DNA from: Rhizobium sp. P38BS-XIX
GTDB lineage: Bacteria > Pseudomonadota > Alphaproteobacteria > Rhizobiales > Rhizobiaceae
Reading direction: 5' to 3'
Length of the DNA: 64,000 nucleotides
NCBI RefSeq assembly: GCF_012641435.1
Contig: NZ_JABAIJ010000001.1
Span: 744,001-808,000 of the forward strand
A model generated the notes under the pieces. It was not told the origin of the DNA and did not search any database. It saw nothing but the letters and a program-made list of their open reading frames with translations. Shown here in pieces: positions 1 through 9,881 of the stretch. The position numbers and the translations under genes are program-made. Numbering within the stretch: position 1 is the first letter of the stretch; every line of letters begins with the position of its first letter.

Positions 1-1251
1 ACCGAGCGCGGCGAAAAGTCGGCAACCCAGCCGGAAATCGCGATGACCGAAGACCAGGAAGAGGCAGAAAAGATCCTCTCCGCTGAGGCCGATTTCGAAT
101 TCACGCTCTCCTACGAAGTGATCCCGGCAATCGAACTGAAGTCCGTCAAGGGCATCAAGGTTACCCGCGAAGTCGCCGAAATCGCTGACGAAGAAGTGAC
201 CGAGCAGATCCTCAAGATCGCCGAAAGCGCTCGCAGCTACGAAACCAAGAAGGGCAAGGCTGCCGACGGCGACCGCGTCACCATCGATTACCTCGGCAAG
301 GTCGACGGCGTTGCTTTCGATGGCGGCAAGGACGAAGACGCACAGCTCGTTCTCGGCTCCAACCGTTTCATCCCGGGCTTCGAAGAGCAGCTCGTTGGCT
401 TCAAGGCAGGTGATGAGAAGACCATCACCGTAACCTTCCCGGCCGACTATCCGGCCAAGAACCTCGCCGGCAAGGAAGCCACCTTCGACATCAACGTCAA
501 GGAAGTTGCTGCACCTGGCGAAGTTGAAATCAACGACGAACTCGCTTCCAAGCTCGGCCTTGAATCGGCTGACCGCCTGAAGGAGATCGTTCGCGGCCAG
601 ATCGAAAGCCAGTACGGTTCGGTCACCCGCCAGAAGGTCAAGCGTCAGATCCTCGACCAGCTCGACGAAATGTACCAGTTCGACACGCCGCAGAAGCTCG
701 TCGAAGCTGAATTCGCCAGCATCTGGCGCCAGATCGAGACCGATCTCAGCGAATCGGGCAAGACCTTCGAAGACGAAGACACGACGGAAGAAAAGGCTCG
801 CGAAGAATACCGCAAGCTTGCTGAGCGCCGCGTTCGCCTCGGCCTCGTTCTCTCCGAAATCGGCGAAAAGGCCGGCGTCGAAGTCAGCGAAGACGAACTG
901 CAGCGCGCGCTCTATGCCCAGCTCCAGCAGTTCCCGGGCCAGGAAAAGGAAATCCTGGAATTCTTCCGCAAGACGCCGGGCGCTTCCGCTAACCTGCGCG
1001 CTCCGATCTTCGAAGAAAAGGTCATCGATCACCTGCTGACGGAAGTCGACGTTACGGATAAGACCGTTTCGAAGGAAGATCTGCTGGCTGACGACGAAGC
1101 CGAAGACAAGCCGGCTGCCAAGAAGGCTGCTCCGAAGAAGAAGGCTGCCAAGGCTGAAGCAACCGAAGCTGCCGCCGAAGGCGAAGAAGCTGCCGCTCCC
1201 AAGAAGAAGGCCGCTCCGAAGAAGAAGGCTGCTGAAGACAGCGCCGAGTAA
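1..1251 (+). CDS. tig: Trigger factor, ribosome-associated chaperone and prolyl isomerase (5' end outside window)
   Basis: The reading frame is open from base 1, so the start codon and most of the N-terminal ribosome-binding domain lie before the window. What is visible is the end of that domain, an FKBP-type prolyl isomerase domain (from about [20 protein letters not shown] to the [18 protein letters not shown] segment), and the helical C-terminal chaperone domain. The tail is rich in Lys and Ala, with repeated KKKAA-type runs, a low-complexity extension common in rhizobial trigger factors. Trigger factor binds near the ribosome exit tunnel and shields nascent chains. A strong terminator follows 28 bases after the stop. 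The identification is secure; the full length cannot be seen. Confidence 0.96.
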   Translation, partial: TERGEKSATQPEIAMTEDQEEAEKILSAEADFEFTLSYEVIPAIELKSVKGIKVTREVAEIADEEVTEQILKIAESARSYETKKGKAADGDRVTIDYLGKVDGVAFDGGKDEDAQLVLGSNRFIPGFEEQLVGFKAGDEKTITVTFPADYPAKNLAGKEATFDINVKEVAAPGEVEINDELASKLGLESADRLKEIVRGQIESQYGSVTRQKVKRQILDQLDEMYQFDTPQKLVEAEFASIWRQIETDLSESGKTFEDEDTTEEKAREEYRKLAERRVRLGLVLSEIGEKAGVEVSEDELQRALYAQLQQFPGQEKEILEFFRKTPGASANLRAPIFEEKVIDHLLTEVDVTDKTVSKEDLLADDEAEDKPAAKKAAPKKKAAKAEATEAAAEGEEAAAPKKKAAPKKKAAEDSAE

Positions 1252-1278
1252 TCGCTTCTTCCTTTGCAAGGAAATCAG

Positions 1279-1305
1279 GCCCCGCCATTTTGGCGGGGCT
1301 TTTTT
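1279..1305 (+). terminator. Rho-independent terminator of tig
   Basis: A perfect 9-bp GC-rich stem (GCCCCGCCA / TGGCGGGGC) with a 3-base loop runs straight into six T residues, 28 bases after the tig stop. It points with tig; the next gene is on the opposite strand and ends further right. Confidence 0.9.
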
Positions 1306-1349
1306 GTTTGAGACAGATTCTCGGCGATGGATCATTAGTCCGACGCCGA

Positions 1350-2159
1350 TCACTCCTTGCCCAATGCGCGCCGAATGGCGATTTCGACCGGGCAATAGGC
1401 GCCGTCCGTCCTATCCAGCCGGTAGGGTTCAGCGAGGCCGAACGACGGCTGTGCGATAAAGCGCGGGCGTGTCCCGTGATGCTTCTGCGCCGCATGGATG
1501 AGGAAGGGATGGCAGATATAGACCGTGCCTGCCTTTCCCGTCGCCAACGCCTCAGGGCAGTCAGCCGCGACCCCATCCAGCATCATGTGTGACCGACCTT
1601 TTTCGCCGACAGGCGCAAGGTAGCGCGCCATCTCCTGATGGGAGCCAACGCGGATGCGGGTTGGTGCATCATTCTCGCCGACGTCGGAGAACAGGAACAG
1701 GGTAAGAAGCGCGCGTCCTCGTGAGGTGACATTCACCCGCCAGGCGGAAAAATCGCTCCGCTCGTTGGGATCGCCGTCATCTCCCGGGAAACTGAGATCC
1801 ACATGCCAACCAGCATCACCCGGATCGTCCGGATGCGGAAAACGCACCGGAAAGGTCCCGAGGCCATCACGCGGCAGCCACCGCCCCGGTCCGACCAACT
1901 GATCGAATGCGGCGTGCAAGACAGGCATGCTGGCAATTGTCTGGAATGGTTCGCCGCCATAGCCTGGCAGCCTGATGACCGGAAACACCCAACTTTCCGG
2001 ATCGTGCTCGCTGCAGGGAAGGTCACGCCACATGATGGCGCGCGCCTCTGCCGCAAGCTCGGGTGAAAACGCATCGTCGATGCGAACAAATCCATATTCA
2101 ATGAAATCGTTCAGCTGTGCGCTGGAAAGCGCATCCGGGTACTGTTCCTTGGATGGCAT
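1350..2159 (-). CDS. Phytanoyl-CoA dioxygenase (PhyH) family protein
   Basis: This is a predicted Fe(II)/2-oxoglutarate-dependent dioxygenase of the PhyH family, 269 residues from the chosen ATG. The metal-binding H-x-D appears in WHVDLSF near mid-protein, and the distal His and the Arg that binds oxoglutarate fit HPFLIHAAQKHHGTRPRF near the C-terminus. The start at 2159 is preferred because GAGAGA lies just before it. An upstream start at 2267 would add 36 residues unlike the rest of the family. The substrate cannot be told: PhyH proteins hydroxylate acyl-CoAs, ectoine, antibiotics and small acids. It is not in an operon with trigger factor, which faces it. Confidence 0.75.
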   Translation of the reverse strand: MPSKEQYPDALSSAQLNDFIEYGFVRIDDAFSPELAAEARAIMWRDLPCSEHDPESWVFPVIRLPGYGGEPFQTIASMPVLHAAFDQLVGPGRWLPRDGLGTFPVRFPHPDDPGDAGWHVDLSFPGDDGDPNERSDFSAWRVNVTSRGRALLTLFLFSDVGENDAPTRIRVGSHQEMARYLAPVGEKGRSHMMLDGVAADCPEALATGKAGTVYICHPFLIHAAQKHHGTRPRFIAQPSFGLAEPYRLDRTDGAYCPVEIAIRRALGKE

Positions 2160-2381
2160 GATATCTCTCTCAATTATCGCGCCGTACGCCCTTCCTTGAA
2201 GGGATACGGTTGTTTCGGCACGAACCAGCCCGCAGCGTTGTCGCCGCTCAGGCGGTCTCGTCTTCATTTGGCTGAAAGCCCGAAGGTCAGAGGCTTATGA
2301 AGAAGACCGAAGCGATGTTGAGAATGCTCATCATGCCGACAGAGTAGTAAGCCCTGCCGGCATGGTCAATATCGACAAATT

Positions 2382-3785
2382 CTAAAGTTCGGACTTGATG
2401 TCGCCCATGCGGTTCCAGGCGTCGAGGCCGGCGATCTTGTAGGCTTCGGCAAGCGTCGGATAGTTGAAGGTGTTTTCGACGAAATATTCGACGGTGCCTT
2501 TGAGGTTAAGCACGGCCTGGCCGATATGCACGAGCTCGGTCGCACCTTCGCCGACAATGTGGACGCCGAGCAGGCGGCGCGTCTTCAGCGAGAAGATCAT
2601 CTTCAGGAGGCCGGTATCGAGGCCCATGATATGGCCGCGCGAGGTCTCGCGGAAGCGGGCGATGCCGCATTCATAGGGGATATGCCGCTCCTTGACCTCT
2701 TCCTCGGAGAGGCCGCAGGTGGAAATTTCCGGCACTGCATAGATGCCATAAGGGAAGTATTTCGGTGGCTCCTTGGCGATCGCGCCGACAGCAACGCGGG
2801 CGGCGATGCGGCCCTGTTCCATTGAGGTAGAGGCAAGGCTCGGAAAGCCGACGACATCACCTGCCGCAAAGATATGCGGAACCTTGGTAGCGAATGTCTC
2901 CGGATTGACGCTCAAGCGCCCGCGCGCATCGGCTTCGAGACCGGCCGCAGCGAGATTAAGGGTGTCTGTGGCACCCATGCGTCCCGCAGCGAAGAGAACC
3001 ATGTCGGTGATCAGGCGACGGCCATTGTCGAGCGTCAGCTCGACCTTGCCGTTCTGCCGTTCGACCTTCTCTGCCTTTTGACCCAGCATCAGCTTCATGT
3101 TGCGGTCGCGCAGCTGATAGATGAAATCCTCGACGATTTCCTTGTCGATGAAGTCGAGCATGGTCGACTTTGGATCGATCAGCGTCACCTGCGTGTCGAG
3201 TGCGCTGAAGATTGTGGCGTATTCGATGCCGATGACGCCGGCGCCGATGACGACCATGGAGCGCGGTAATTCCTCGATATCGAGCAGCTCATCGCTGTCG
3301 AGAACCGTCTTGTTGTCGAACGGCATGTAATCAGGCCGAAACGGCTTGGTGCCGACGGCAAGCAGGATGCTGGCGGCGGAGACGGTGACGACCTCGCCAT
3401 CGTCCTTGACGACCTGCATGGTCTGCGGGTCGATGAAGCTGGCTTTGCCGCGGATGTGCTGCACGCGGTTGCGGGCAAACTGATGCTCCAGCACTTCGAC
3501 TTCATGGTCGAGCGTGATCAGCAGGCGGCGGCGCAGGTCTTCTGCACTGATCTCCTGCTTGACGCGATAGGCGCGCCCGTAGAAGCCGCGCTCGCGCCAG
3601 CCGGAGAGGTTGAGTGCGGTTTCGCGCAGCGTCTTGGAAGGAATGGTGCCGGTGTGGACCGAAACGCCGCCGACGCGCTTGCCTTGCTCGATCACGAGCA
3701 CCTTCTTGCCGAGTTTGGCGGCCTGAATGGCGCCTCTGCGGCCAGCAGGGCCGCTACCCACGACTAGGAGATCGAATTGTTCCAT
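2382..3785 (-). CDS. sthA: Si-specific NAD(P)+ transhydrogenase (soluble pyridine nucleotide transhydrogenase)
   Basis: A flavoprotein of the pyridine nucleotide-disulfide oxidoreductase fold that moves hydride between NADPH and NAD+. The N-terminal FAD motif is VVGSGPAGRRGAIQAAKLGK and the second dinucleotide site is VVIGAGVIGIEYA near mid-protein; a C-terminal dimerisation domain ends the protein. The segment GGVSVHTGTIPSKTL sits where lipoamide dehydrogenase and glutathione reductase have their redox Cys pair. Here no such pair exists, which fits transhydrogenase. The length of 467 residues matches E. coli SthA. The start at 3785 is preceded by GAGG; a start 11 codons upstream is also open. 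Confidence 0.92.
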   Translation of the reverse strand: MEQFDLLVVGSGPAGRRGAIQAAKLGKKVLVIEQGKRVGGVSVHTGTIPSKTLRETALNLSGWRERGFYGRAYRVKQEISAEDLRRRLLITLDHEVEVLEHQFARNRVQHIRGKASFIDPQTMQVVKDDGEVVTVSAASILLAVGTKPFRPDYMPFDNKTVLDSDELLDIEELPRSMVVIGAGVIGIEYATIFSALDTQVTLIDPKSTMLDFIDKEIVEDFIYQLRDRNMKLMLGQKAEKVERQNGKVELTLDNGRRLITDMVLFAAGRMGATDTLNLAAAGLEADARGRLSVNPETFATKVPHIFAAGDVVGFPSLASTSMEQGRIAARVAVGAIAKEPPKYFPYGIYAVPEISTCGLSEEEVKERHIPYECGIARFRETSRGHIMGLDTGLLKMIFSLKTRRLLGVHIVGEGATELVHIGQAVLNLKGTVEYFVENTFNYPTLAEAYKIAGLDAWNRMGDIKSEL

Positions 3786-3892
3786 CGGGAAGCCTCGGAT
3801 GATTGAATAGGGAATCAATGTCGCAACGCAACATGCTCCGTCAACCGGTAGCTGCTCAATGTTACAGATTATCTAACAAGAAAGACGACAGG

Positions 3893-4489
3893 TCAGGACG
3901 CGGTGAAGCCAAGCCAGTTTTGCAGCTTCTCCAACGTTCTGTCCATCGCATATGCCCGGGTGAAGGACAGAGGCAGATGGCCGTAAAAGATCGACATTTG
4001 ATCTTCTGCCGCCGCTTCTCCGCTCTTGGCGATGGCGGCCACATACAGCGCGGACGCAAGTCCGGTGCGATCGGCCCCGGCCTGGCAGTGAATGAGCAGT
4101 GGTTTCGGCGCATCGCGCATGATCGCAACAAGCTCGGCTGCTTGCTCCTGCGTCAACTCCTTGTTGGAGGACATGCGGAAGTCGATGTGGTTGATGTCGA
4201 GGTGTTTCGCCTCGGTGATTTCCTTGTCGTACCAATGGCGCCCGGTATTGTCGCCGCGCAGGTTGATGATGGTTTTGATACCGTATTGCTTCTGGAGTTC
4301 CGCGATCATCGCGCCTGATGGCTGTGAGGATCGATAAAGCTCTCCGGCGATGACCGGATGAAAATTGGTCGTCCAAAGCATATGAGCGTAAAACCCGCCC
4401 GCAACCACGCCGAAAGAGCCCATAGCGAAAAGCGCTACACGGCCGAAACGGAGGAGTTGGCGGCCAAGCCTTGGCGATATCTGCTTCAT
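3893..4489 (-). CDS. Membrane-anchored dual-specificity / tyrosine protein phosphatase
   Basis: The 198-residue protein opens with a basic N-terminus and one hydrophobic segment (about residues 14-34), then a tyrosine-phosphatase-like domain. The P-loop HCQAGADRTG carries the catalytic Cys and Arg (C-x5-R), and a preceding NLRGD segment fits the general-acid loop region. The hydrophobic segment suggests anchoring in the inner membrane with the domain on the periplasmic side; this is an inference. Such proteins act on phosphotyrosine, phosphoinositides or exopolysaccharide regulators, and the substrate is unknown here. GGAG precedes the ATG. It follows sthA on the same strand, about 100 bases away, but nothing shows a shared transcript. 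Confidence 0.8.
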   Translation of the reverse strand: MKQISPRLGRQLLRFGRVALFAMGSFGVVAGGFYAHMLWTTNFHPVIAGELYRSSQPSGAMIAELQKQYGIKTIINLRGDNTGRHWYDKEITEAKHLDINHIDFRMSSNKELTQEQAAELVAIMRDAPKPLLIHCQAGADRTGLASALYVAAIAKSGEAAAEDQMSIFYGHLPLSFTRAYAMDRTLEKLQNWLGFTAS

Positions 4490-4741
4490 GGAGTCTCCGG
4501 GCTGGCCTTACGCGACAGGCCAAATCAAACAACACCGTCCATCGGCGGATGCACCGATTTGACGTGTCGTCCTTTTGCCAGATCATCCTGAGGCAAAACT
4601 GAAAACGACCATGGAGATCATTTGAGGTTTGTTGAGATGAATTCGCAAACAGAGTCTAGCGTGAAGCAGGTCCATGGAGCTAATTATATCAATAGTATAA
4701 GATTTTATTTTTATATTTTAAATTAGCTGTGAGCGGTAAAC

Positions 4742-5593
4742 TTAGATCAGTCTAAGCGCTCGAAAGCTGACATGGCCGTTCTTGCCGATGATAATATGAT
4801 CGTGAACGGTGATGCCCAAAGGCTTTGCGGTATCGATAATCGTCTTCGTCATCTCGATATCGGCGCGCGACGGCGTCGGATCGCCTGATGGATGATTGTG
4901 AACGAGAATGACGGCCGTGGCGGAAAGCTCGAGTGCTCTTTTGACCACTTCACGCGGATAGACGGGTGTGTGGTCAACGGTTCCCAATCCTTGGACTTCA
5001 TCTGCGATCAGGGCATTGCGCTTGTCTAAAAACAGCAGGCGGAATTGCTCGCGCGCTTCATGTGCCATGGCGGTGTGACAATAGTCGATCAGCGCTTTCC
5101 AGGAGGATAGGACTGGCTTGCCGGTCAATTCGCTTTTCAGCATGCGCTGCGCGATGCTTGCCGTAAGTTTCAGGTCCAGCGCGACAGCGTCGCCAATGCC
5201 CTTGACTTCCTTCAACAGCCCGATTGGTGCGCCGAAAACGCCGCCAAGCGTGCCGAAGCGAGCGAGGAGCGCCTTGGCGATCGGCTTCGTATCACGACGT
5301 GGGATGAGCCGGAACAGCAAAAGCTCAAGGATCTCATAGTCGGCAAGTGCCGCATCGCCACCATCTCTATAGCGGTTGCGTAGGCGCTCGCGATGACCGT
5401 GATGGTCGGGCTCGGGATTGGAGGGAGAGGATTGAACGGGCGTCGATTTGTTCGATGTCGATTTGCCGGGTGATGGTACCGGGAAATAGAGGCGCTCGTC
5501 AAAGAGCGTTGCTTCTTCCAAGGCATCTGCCGTTCCGCCGCCATCAAGGGGCATGTCTCCATGTCCGGTCGGGGAGGCGGAACGTTTTGCCAT
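4742..5593 (-). CDS. radC: RadC family protein with JAB/MPN metalloprotease-type domain
   Basis: The protein has 283 residues. It has a low-complexity N-terminus (about 1-65), a helix-hairpin-helix region (about 105-140) and a C-terminal JAMM domain. The metal motif H-x-H-x7-S-x2-D is complete: H232, H234, S242 and D245 in [14 protein letters not shown]. RadC was first linked to DNA repair but its real activity is unsettled. The ATG lies 3 bases after the map stop codon, so translation is probably coupled to map. An AT-rich stretch of about 155 bases separates its end from the phosphatase gene. Confidence 0.92.
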   Translation of the reverse strand: MAKRSASPTGHGDMPLDGGGTADALEEATLFDERLYFPVPSPGKSTSNKSTPVQSSPSNPEPDHHGHRERLRNRYRDGGDAALADYEILELLLFRLIPRRDTKPIAKALLARFGTLGGVFGAPIGLLKEVKGIGDAVALDLKLTASIAQRMLKSELTGKPVLSSWKALIDYCHTAMAHEAREQFRLLFLDKRNALIADEVQGLGTVDHTPVYPREVVKRALELSATAVILVHNHPSGDPTPSRADIEMTKTIIDTAKPLGITVHDHIIIGKNGHVSFRALRLI

Positions 5594-5596
5594 GAA

Positions 5597-6433
5597 TTAT
5601 CTCTGCAACGGCGGTAAACCCGGGCGATCGAGGCCGCCGGGCGACAAAGTGAAGATCTCGCAGCCGGTCGCGGTAACGCCAACCGTATGCTCGTACTGCG
5701 CCGAGAGGGACCGATCCCGCGTAACGGCCGTCCAGCCATCGGCAAGCACTTTCACATGCGGCTTGCCGAGGTTGATCATCGGCTCGATCGTAAAGATCAT
5801 GCCTTCTCGCAGCTCCGGGCCGTCGCTGGCACGGCCGTAATGCAGGATGTTCGGCGAGTCATGAAACAGGCTTCCGACGCCATGACCGCAGAAATCGCGC
5901 ACGACCGAGCAACGCTCCCCTTCGGCATAGATCTGGATGGCTTCACCGATGGCGCCTGTACGGGCTCCGGGGCGCACGGCGGCAATGCCGCGCATCAGCG
6001 ATTCATAGGTCACTTCCAGAAGACGCTCTGCGGACCGCTTGATCTCACCGACCGGGTACATGCGGCTGGAATCGCCATGCCAGCCGTCGAGCACATAGGT
6101 CACGTCGATGTTGACGATATCGCCATCGCGAAGCGGCTTGTCGTTGGGAATGCCATGGCAGACGACGTGGTTGATCGAGGTGCAGGAGGACTTCATGTAG
6201 CCGCGATAATTCAGCGTCGCCGGATAGGCGCCGTGATCCATGCCGAATTCGAAGACGAAGCGGTCGATGACATCGGTGGCCACGCCTGGCGCGACGATCG
6301 GGGCAAGCTCATCGAGGCAGCGGGCCGTCAACTGGCAAGCCTTGCGCATTCCGGCAAAGGCATCCTGCCCGTAGATGCGGATAGCGCCCGTATTCTTCGC
6401 CGGCGCCGTTGCCGCTTCGATGTAATTCACCAT
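5597..6433 (-). CDS. map: Methionine aminopeptidase, type I
   Basis: Removes the initiator Met from nascent proteins, a dinuclear metalloenzyme of 278 residues. The metal ligands expected for the family are visible: Asp in NIDVTYVLDGWHGD (two Asp), His in CGHGVGSLFHD, Glu in FTIEPMINLG and Glu in QYEHTVGV. It sits in a tight minus-strand cluster: the sfsA stop is 2 bases before its ATG, and radC begins 3 bases after its stop. This spacing argues for one transcript sfsA-map-radC with coupled translation. Confidence 0.97.
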   Translation of the reverse strand: MVNYIEAATAPAKNTGAIRIYGQDAFAGMRKACQLTARCLDELAPIVAPGVATDVIDRFVFEFGMDHGAYPATLNYRGYMKSSCTSINHVVCHGIPNDKPLRDGDIVNIDVTYVLDGWHGDSSRMYPVGEIKRSAERLLEVTYESLMRGIAAVRPGARTGAIGEAIQIYAEGERCSVVRDFCGHGVGSLFHDSPNILHYGRASDGPELREGMIFTIEPMINLGKPHVKVLADGWTAVTRDRSLSAQYEHTVGVTATGCEIFTLSPGGLDRPGLPPLQR

Positions 6434-6435
6434 GA

Positions 6436-7185
6436 CTAGCCTTCAGCAGAAATCTTTATACTGTTATCTAATGCAGCTATGCCGGGTTCGTCTATCGGGA
6501 TCAACCCGGCCGGCGCGATTTCCGTCGGCGAGATCCTGCATTTCAGCGCATAGACTTCGATGCCACGCGCCAAAGCGCGTTGATAAGCCTTGGCATAGAC
6601 GGGATCGAGATCGCCACAAATGCGGAAGCGGTCGCAATCATTTCGCTGGATGACGAACAACATGACCGCGCGGTAACCCGCTTCAGCCATATCGCCGAGC
6701 TCTTCCAGATGCTTGGCGCCGCGTGCGGTCGCCGTATCGGGAAATTCCGCCAGGCCGCGCTGCCGCATGAAATGAACGTTCTTCACCTCGACATAGGTTG
6801 ATGTCCGCAAAGGGTCGCTCAAGAGCAGGTCGATGCGCGAGTTACGGCCGTAATTCTGTTCGCGCTTTACGGTCGTATAGTTGCCGAGATCCGCGACCTG
6901 ACCCAGGGCGATTGCTTCGGCTGCAATGCGGTTCGGCATGCCCGTATTGACACCGACGGTGGTTCCGTCGGCTTCGATCAGTTCGAAGACGTGCCGGTAT
7001 TTCCTCTTTCCGCCGTCATGCTCGGAGAGCCAGATGCGCGAGCCGGGCGCAGTCAATCCCAGCATGGAGCCGGTATTCGGACATGAACCGGTAATCAGCG
7101 TGCCGTCCTCGAGTTCGGCGTCGAACAGGAAGCGCTTATAGCGTGCGATCAGCCGGGCAGGGACCAGAGGTGAATTGAACAGCAT
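6436..7185 (-). CDS. sfsA: SfsA family protein (sugar fermentation stimulation protein)
   Basis: 249 residues, the full family length. Recognisable SfsA blocks are [10 protein letters not shown] near the N-terminus, the nuclease-like core RIDLLLSD...YVEVKNVHF and [17 protein letters not shown]. coli SfsA was described as a DNA-binding stimulator of mal genes; the fold resembles a restriction-type nuclease and the role is not settled. It is the first gene of the sfsA-map-radC cluster. Confidence 0.93.
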   Translation of the reverse strand: MLFNSPLVPARLIARYKRFLFDAELEDGTLITGSCPNTGSMLGLTAPGSRIWLSEHDGGKRKYRHVFELIEADGTTVGVNTGMPNRIAAEAIALGQVADLGNYTTVKREQNYGRNSRIDLLLSDPLRTSTYVEVKNVHFMRQRGLAEFPDTATARGAKHLEELGDMAEAGYRAVMLFVIQRNDCDRFRICGDLDPVYAKAYQRALARGIEVYALKCRISPTEIAPAGLIPIDEPGIAALDNSIKISAEG

Positions 7186-7200
7186 GGATGATGCGACCGC

Positions 7201-9048
7201 CTAGGCCTTTTCCAGCACAAAGCTGCCCGGCGCCTCCTCAAGCGCATTCAGGGCTTTCCCGCCTGGCTGACGCGGTGTTGTCATGCGGTGATCCTGAGCG
7301 AGGATCCATGCGTGCCAGTGCGTCCACCAGGAGCCGGGGCTTTCCTTGGCGTCTTCCAGCCACGTCTCGTAGTCGCCCTTCACTGGGCCACCGGTCCAGA
7401 ACTGGTATTTGCGCTTGTCGGGCGGATTGACGACGCCGGCAATATGGCCCGACCCCGTCAGCACGAAATCCACAGGCCCACCGAAATACTGGCTTCCGAT
7501 AAACACGGATTTGGCAGGCGCAATATGATCTTCGCGGGTCGCCAGATTGTAGACGGGAATGCGAACGTCCTTCAGCGACAGCGTCTTGCCGTCGAGCACC
7601 ATCTTGCCCTGGCTCAACGCATTGTTGAGGTAGCAATTGCGCAGATAAAAGGAATGGTTGGCGGCTGCCATTCGTGTGGAATCTGCGTTCCAGAACAGGA
7701 GATCGAAGGGCAGTGGTTCCTGTCCCTTCAGGTAGCTGTTGACGAAATAAGGCCAGATAAGCTCGGAAGCACGCAGCATGTTGAAGGCTGCGGCCATCTT
7801 CGATCCCTCAAGATAGCCCACGACCTTCATCTGCTGTTCTAGCGCTGCGATCTGATCCTCATCGACGAAAACCTTGAGGTCTCCGGCAAAGGTAAAATCG
7901 ACCTGTGTGGTCAGGAAAGTCACGGTGCGAATGCGCTTGTTCTTTTCCTGCGCATGAAGAGCAAGCGTGGCAGCCAACAGCGTGCCCCCCACGCAATAAC
8001 CGACGGCGTTGACTTCCTGTTCGCCGGTGGCCTTCTCGATCGTATCCAGCGCGAAATCGATGCCTTCGCGTGCATAGGAGGTCCAGTCCTTGGTCGCATG
8101 GCGATGATCGGGGTTCACCCAGGAAATCACGAAGACGGTGTGACCTTGCTCCACGCACCATTTAATGAATGATTTCTGTGGGTTGAGGTCAAGTATATAA
8201 AATTTGTTGATCCAGGGCGGGCAGATCAGCAGTGGGCGTTTCAGAACCTTGTCCGTTGCCGGCTCATATTGGATCACCTGGCAGACATCGCTTTGGGCAA
8301 TCACCTTGCCGGGCGTCAGCGCCATGTCGCGGCCGACGGCGAATTTTGTCATGTCAGTCTGCCGTAAGCGCAACTCGCCCTGGCCGAGGCTGATGTCTTC
8401 CGCAAGCATTTTCATGCCGCGCACCAGGTTCTCCGCATTTGAAGCAACTGTTTCGCGATAAAGCTGCGGATTGGTGGCAACGAAATTGGTCGGCGAAAAG
8501 GCGGCTGTGATCTGCTTGGTGTAGAACGACGCCTTGTGACGGGTGTGCTCGTCCAATCCCTCGGCATCGCTGACGAGCTTCTCCGCCCAACCGGCGGTCA
8601 GAAGGTACGTCTGTTTCAGAAAATCGAAAAAGGGATTTTTCTGCCAGTCCTCGTCGGCGAACCGCTTGTCCTTGACCGGCTCCGCTTCCGAAGGGGCGGA
8701 CGAATCGCCGCTGAGGCGCTGCATGGTTTTTGTCCACAGGCCGAAATAACCGGACAAAAGATAGGTCTGCGCCTCCAGCGTACGACGCGGGTCCGAAAGC
8801 CAATATTCTCCGACCTTGGAGAGCGTTTTGACCATATCCGTGATCGGATCTGCGACGGTGTCGACCTTTTCGCCGCGTTCGCGCGGCGCAAGCCATGCGG
8901 ACGCCGCTTTGCCGAGATTTTCGACCGCGCGGGCAAAGTTGACGGCCATCGCTTCGGGATCCCGAACGATGTAAGGCTCGACTGACTTCGGATCGAAGCC
9001 GGCAAAGCCGCCATTTCCTTCACTGTTGTCCCGCTTGCTGTCGGTCAC
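7201..9048 (-). CDS. phaC: Class I poly(3-hydroxyalkanoate) synthase
   Basis: Polymerises (R)-3-hydroxybutyryl-CoA into PHB granules. The protein has 615 residues, somewhat longer than the Cupriavidus enzyme. The lipase-like box GYCVGG places the catalytic Cys at about residue 352; Asp (about 507, in REDHIAP) and His (about 535, in GSGHIAG) complete the triad. The start is GTG, with AGAGGATG just before it. An ATG 4 bases upstream is out of frame. phaAB are not adjacent, as usual in rhizobia. A TGCGAC-N10-GTCGCA inverted repeat lies in the divergent region and may be an operator. Confidence 0.97.
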   Translation of the reverse strand: MTDSKRDNSEGNGGFAGFDPKSVEPYIVRDPEAMAVNFARAVENLGKAASAWLAPRERGEKVDTVADPITDMVKTLSKVGEYWLSDPRRTLEAQTYLLSGYFGLWTKTMQRLSGDSSAPSEAEPVKDKRFADEDWQKNPFFDFLKQTYLLTAGWAEKLVSDAEGLDEHTRHKASFYTKQITAAFSPTNFVATNPQLYRETVASNAENLVRGMKMLAEDISLGQGELRLRQTDMTKFAVGRDMALTPGKVIAQSDVCQVIQYEPATDKVLKRPLLICPPWINKFYILDLNPQKSFIKWCVEQGHTVFVISWVNPDHRHATKDWTSYAREGIDFALDTIEKATGEQEVNAVGYCVGGTLLAATLALHAQEKNKRIRTVTFLTTQVDFTFAGDLKVFVDEDQIAALEQQMKVVGYLEGSKMAAAFNMLRASELIWPYFVNSYLKGQEPLPFDLLFWNADSTRMAAANHSFYLRNCYLNNALSQGKMVLDGKTLSLKDVRIPVYNLATREDHIAPAKSVFIGSQYFGGPVDFVLTGSGHIAGVVNPPDKRKYQFWTGGPVKGDYETWLEDAKESPGSWWTHWHAWILAQDHRMTTPRQPGGKALNALEEAPGSFVLEKA

Positions 9049-9152
9049 GCATCATCCTCTCGGCGGCAACTGGGTCTTGTTTTCCATTTGTACATCTTGC
9101 TGGAAAAGGAATACAAGTCGAATGAAACGCAACCCTGCTCTTGCTTTGCTGC

Positions 9153-9174
9153 TGCGACAAATTTAACAGTCGCA
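9153..9174. promoter_or_regulatory. Inverted repeat between divergent phaC and lipoprotein gene, possible operator
   Basis: The sequence TGCGAC, a 10-base AT-rich spacer (AAATTTAACA), then GTCGCA forms a perfect inverted repeat, about 105 bases before the phaC start and 34 before the lipoprotein start. Repeated TGC triplets precede it. PHB regulators of the PhaR/AniA family are known to bind TGC/GCA-rich sites, so this is a candidate for that regulator; the link is inference. Confidence 0.4.
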
Positions 9175-9207
9175 ACCCACAGCAAGGAATAGCGCAGGAA
9201 GACAATT

Positions 9208-9660
9208 ATGGGCGGCGGCATGGTGGCAAGACTGAACCGGTATTCCGTACTCTGCGGTGCAATGTGCGGCATTCTCGCATTGACGCTCGCGGGTTGCTCG
9301 ACGCCAGAGGAAAAAGCGGCTTATGCGAAGCGCAAGCAGCCGCCGCAGGCGGTGATCGTAAAGTCTGCCAAGGGCAGCCCGGTCGACGAGGGCAGCACCC
9401 AGACACATTACAAGGACGGCTACCCGTCCTTCAATTCGCCGCCAACGGCAGCCAACGTGCAGATCAATGATCAGCAGGCCAGCGATATGGTCAAGCAATT
9501 GACCGCATTGGGGTCGCAGCGCAAGGCGGGCACGATATCGGAAGCTGAGTACCAGCGTCGCGTTGCCGACATGCGCAAGCTGGCGGCCGAGCATGGCCAG
9601 GATACGCTGCAGGAAATCCAGAAGGAGAGCGGCACGCAGCCCGCTCCGGCGCAGAATTAA
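9208..9660 (+). CDS. Small outer-membrane-type lipoprotein, function unknown
   Basis: 150 residues with a basic N-terminus, a hydrophobic core and the lipobox LAGC, so cleavage and lipidation at that Cys (about residue 29) are expected. The mature part is Gln- and Pro-rich, with a central helical stretch (ASDMVKQLTALGSQRKAG) resembling short SHOCT-like helices, and ends in a Pro/Ala tail. The ATG has AGGAAG before it; an ATG four codons later is also possible. It is transcribed away from phaC. No function can be named. Confidence 0.75.
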   Translation: MGGGMVARLNRYSVLCGAMCGILALTLAGCSTPEEKAAYAKRKQPPQAVIVKSAKGSPVDEGSTQTHYKDGYPSFNSPPTAANVQINDQQASDMVKQLTALGSQRKAGTISEAEYQRRVADMRKLAAEHGQDTLQEIQKESGTQPAPAQN

Positions 9661-9881
9661 TCTTGCGTTTCAGGTGATTTGGACGCAAAGCGTTCAGATA
9701 GGCCGAATTTGAATGTATCTGAGCGGCGGATTGCACTTTATGTGCGCAACCGCCCAAGATTCACCTTATCTTTCGAGTCAGCATGACTGCGGCGCCGCGA
9801 TTCCGAGTTCGTATCGCGGCTGGCCGATGGATCCACGAACTTCAGCGCGGTTGTGAGGGCCGCTGTCCCATGGGGAAAGAA

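Noticed and set aside
2287..2334. Tiny hydrophobic frame (15 codons) after sthA on the minus strand
   Set aside because: Too short and without a ribosome site. It reads like a membrane segment but may be a chance or a remnant; no full gene can be built around it.
4587..4741. AT-rich stretch between the phosphatase and radC genes
   Set aside because: Local AT content is high, but no repeats, attachment-site duplication or mobile gene accompany it, so no island boundary is claimed.
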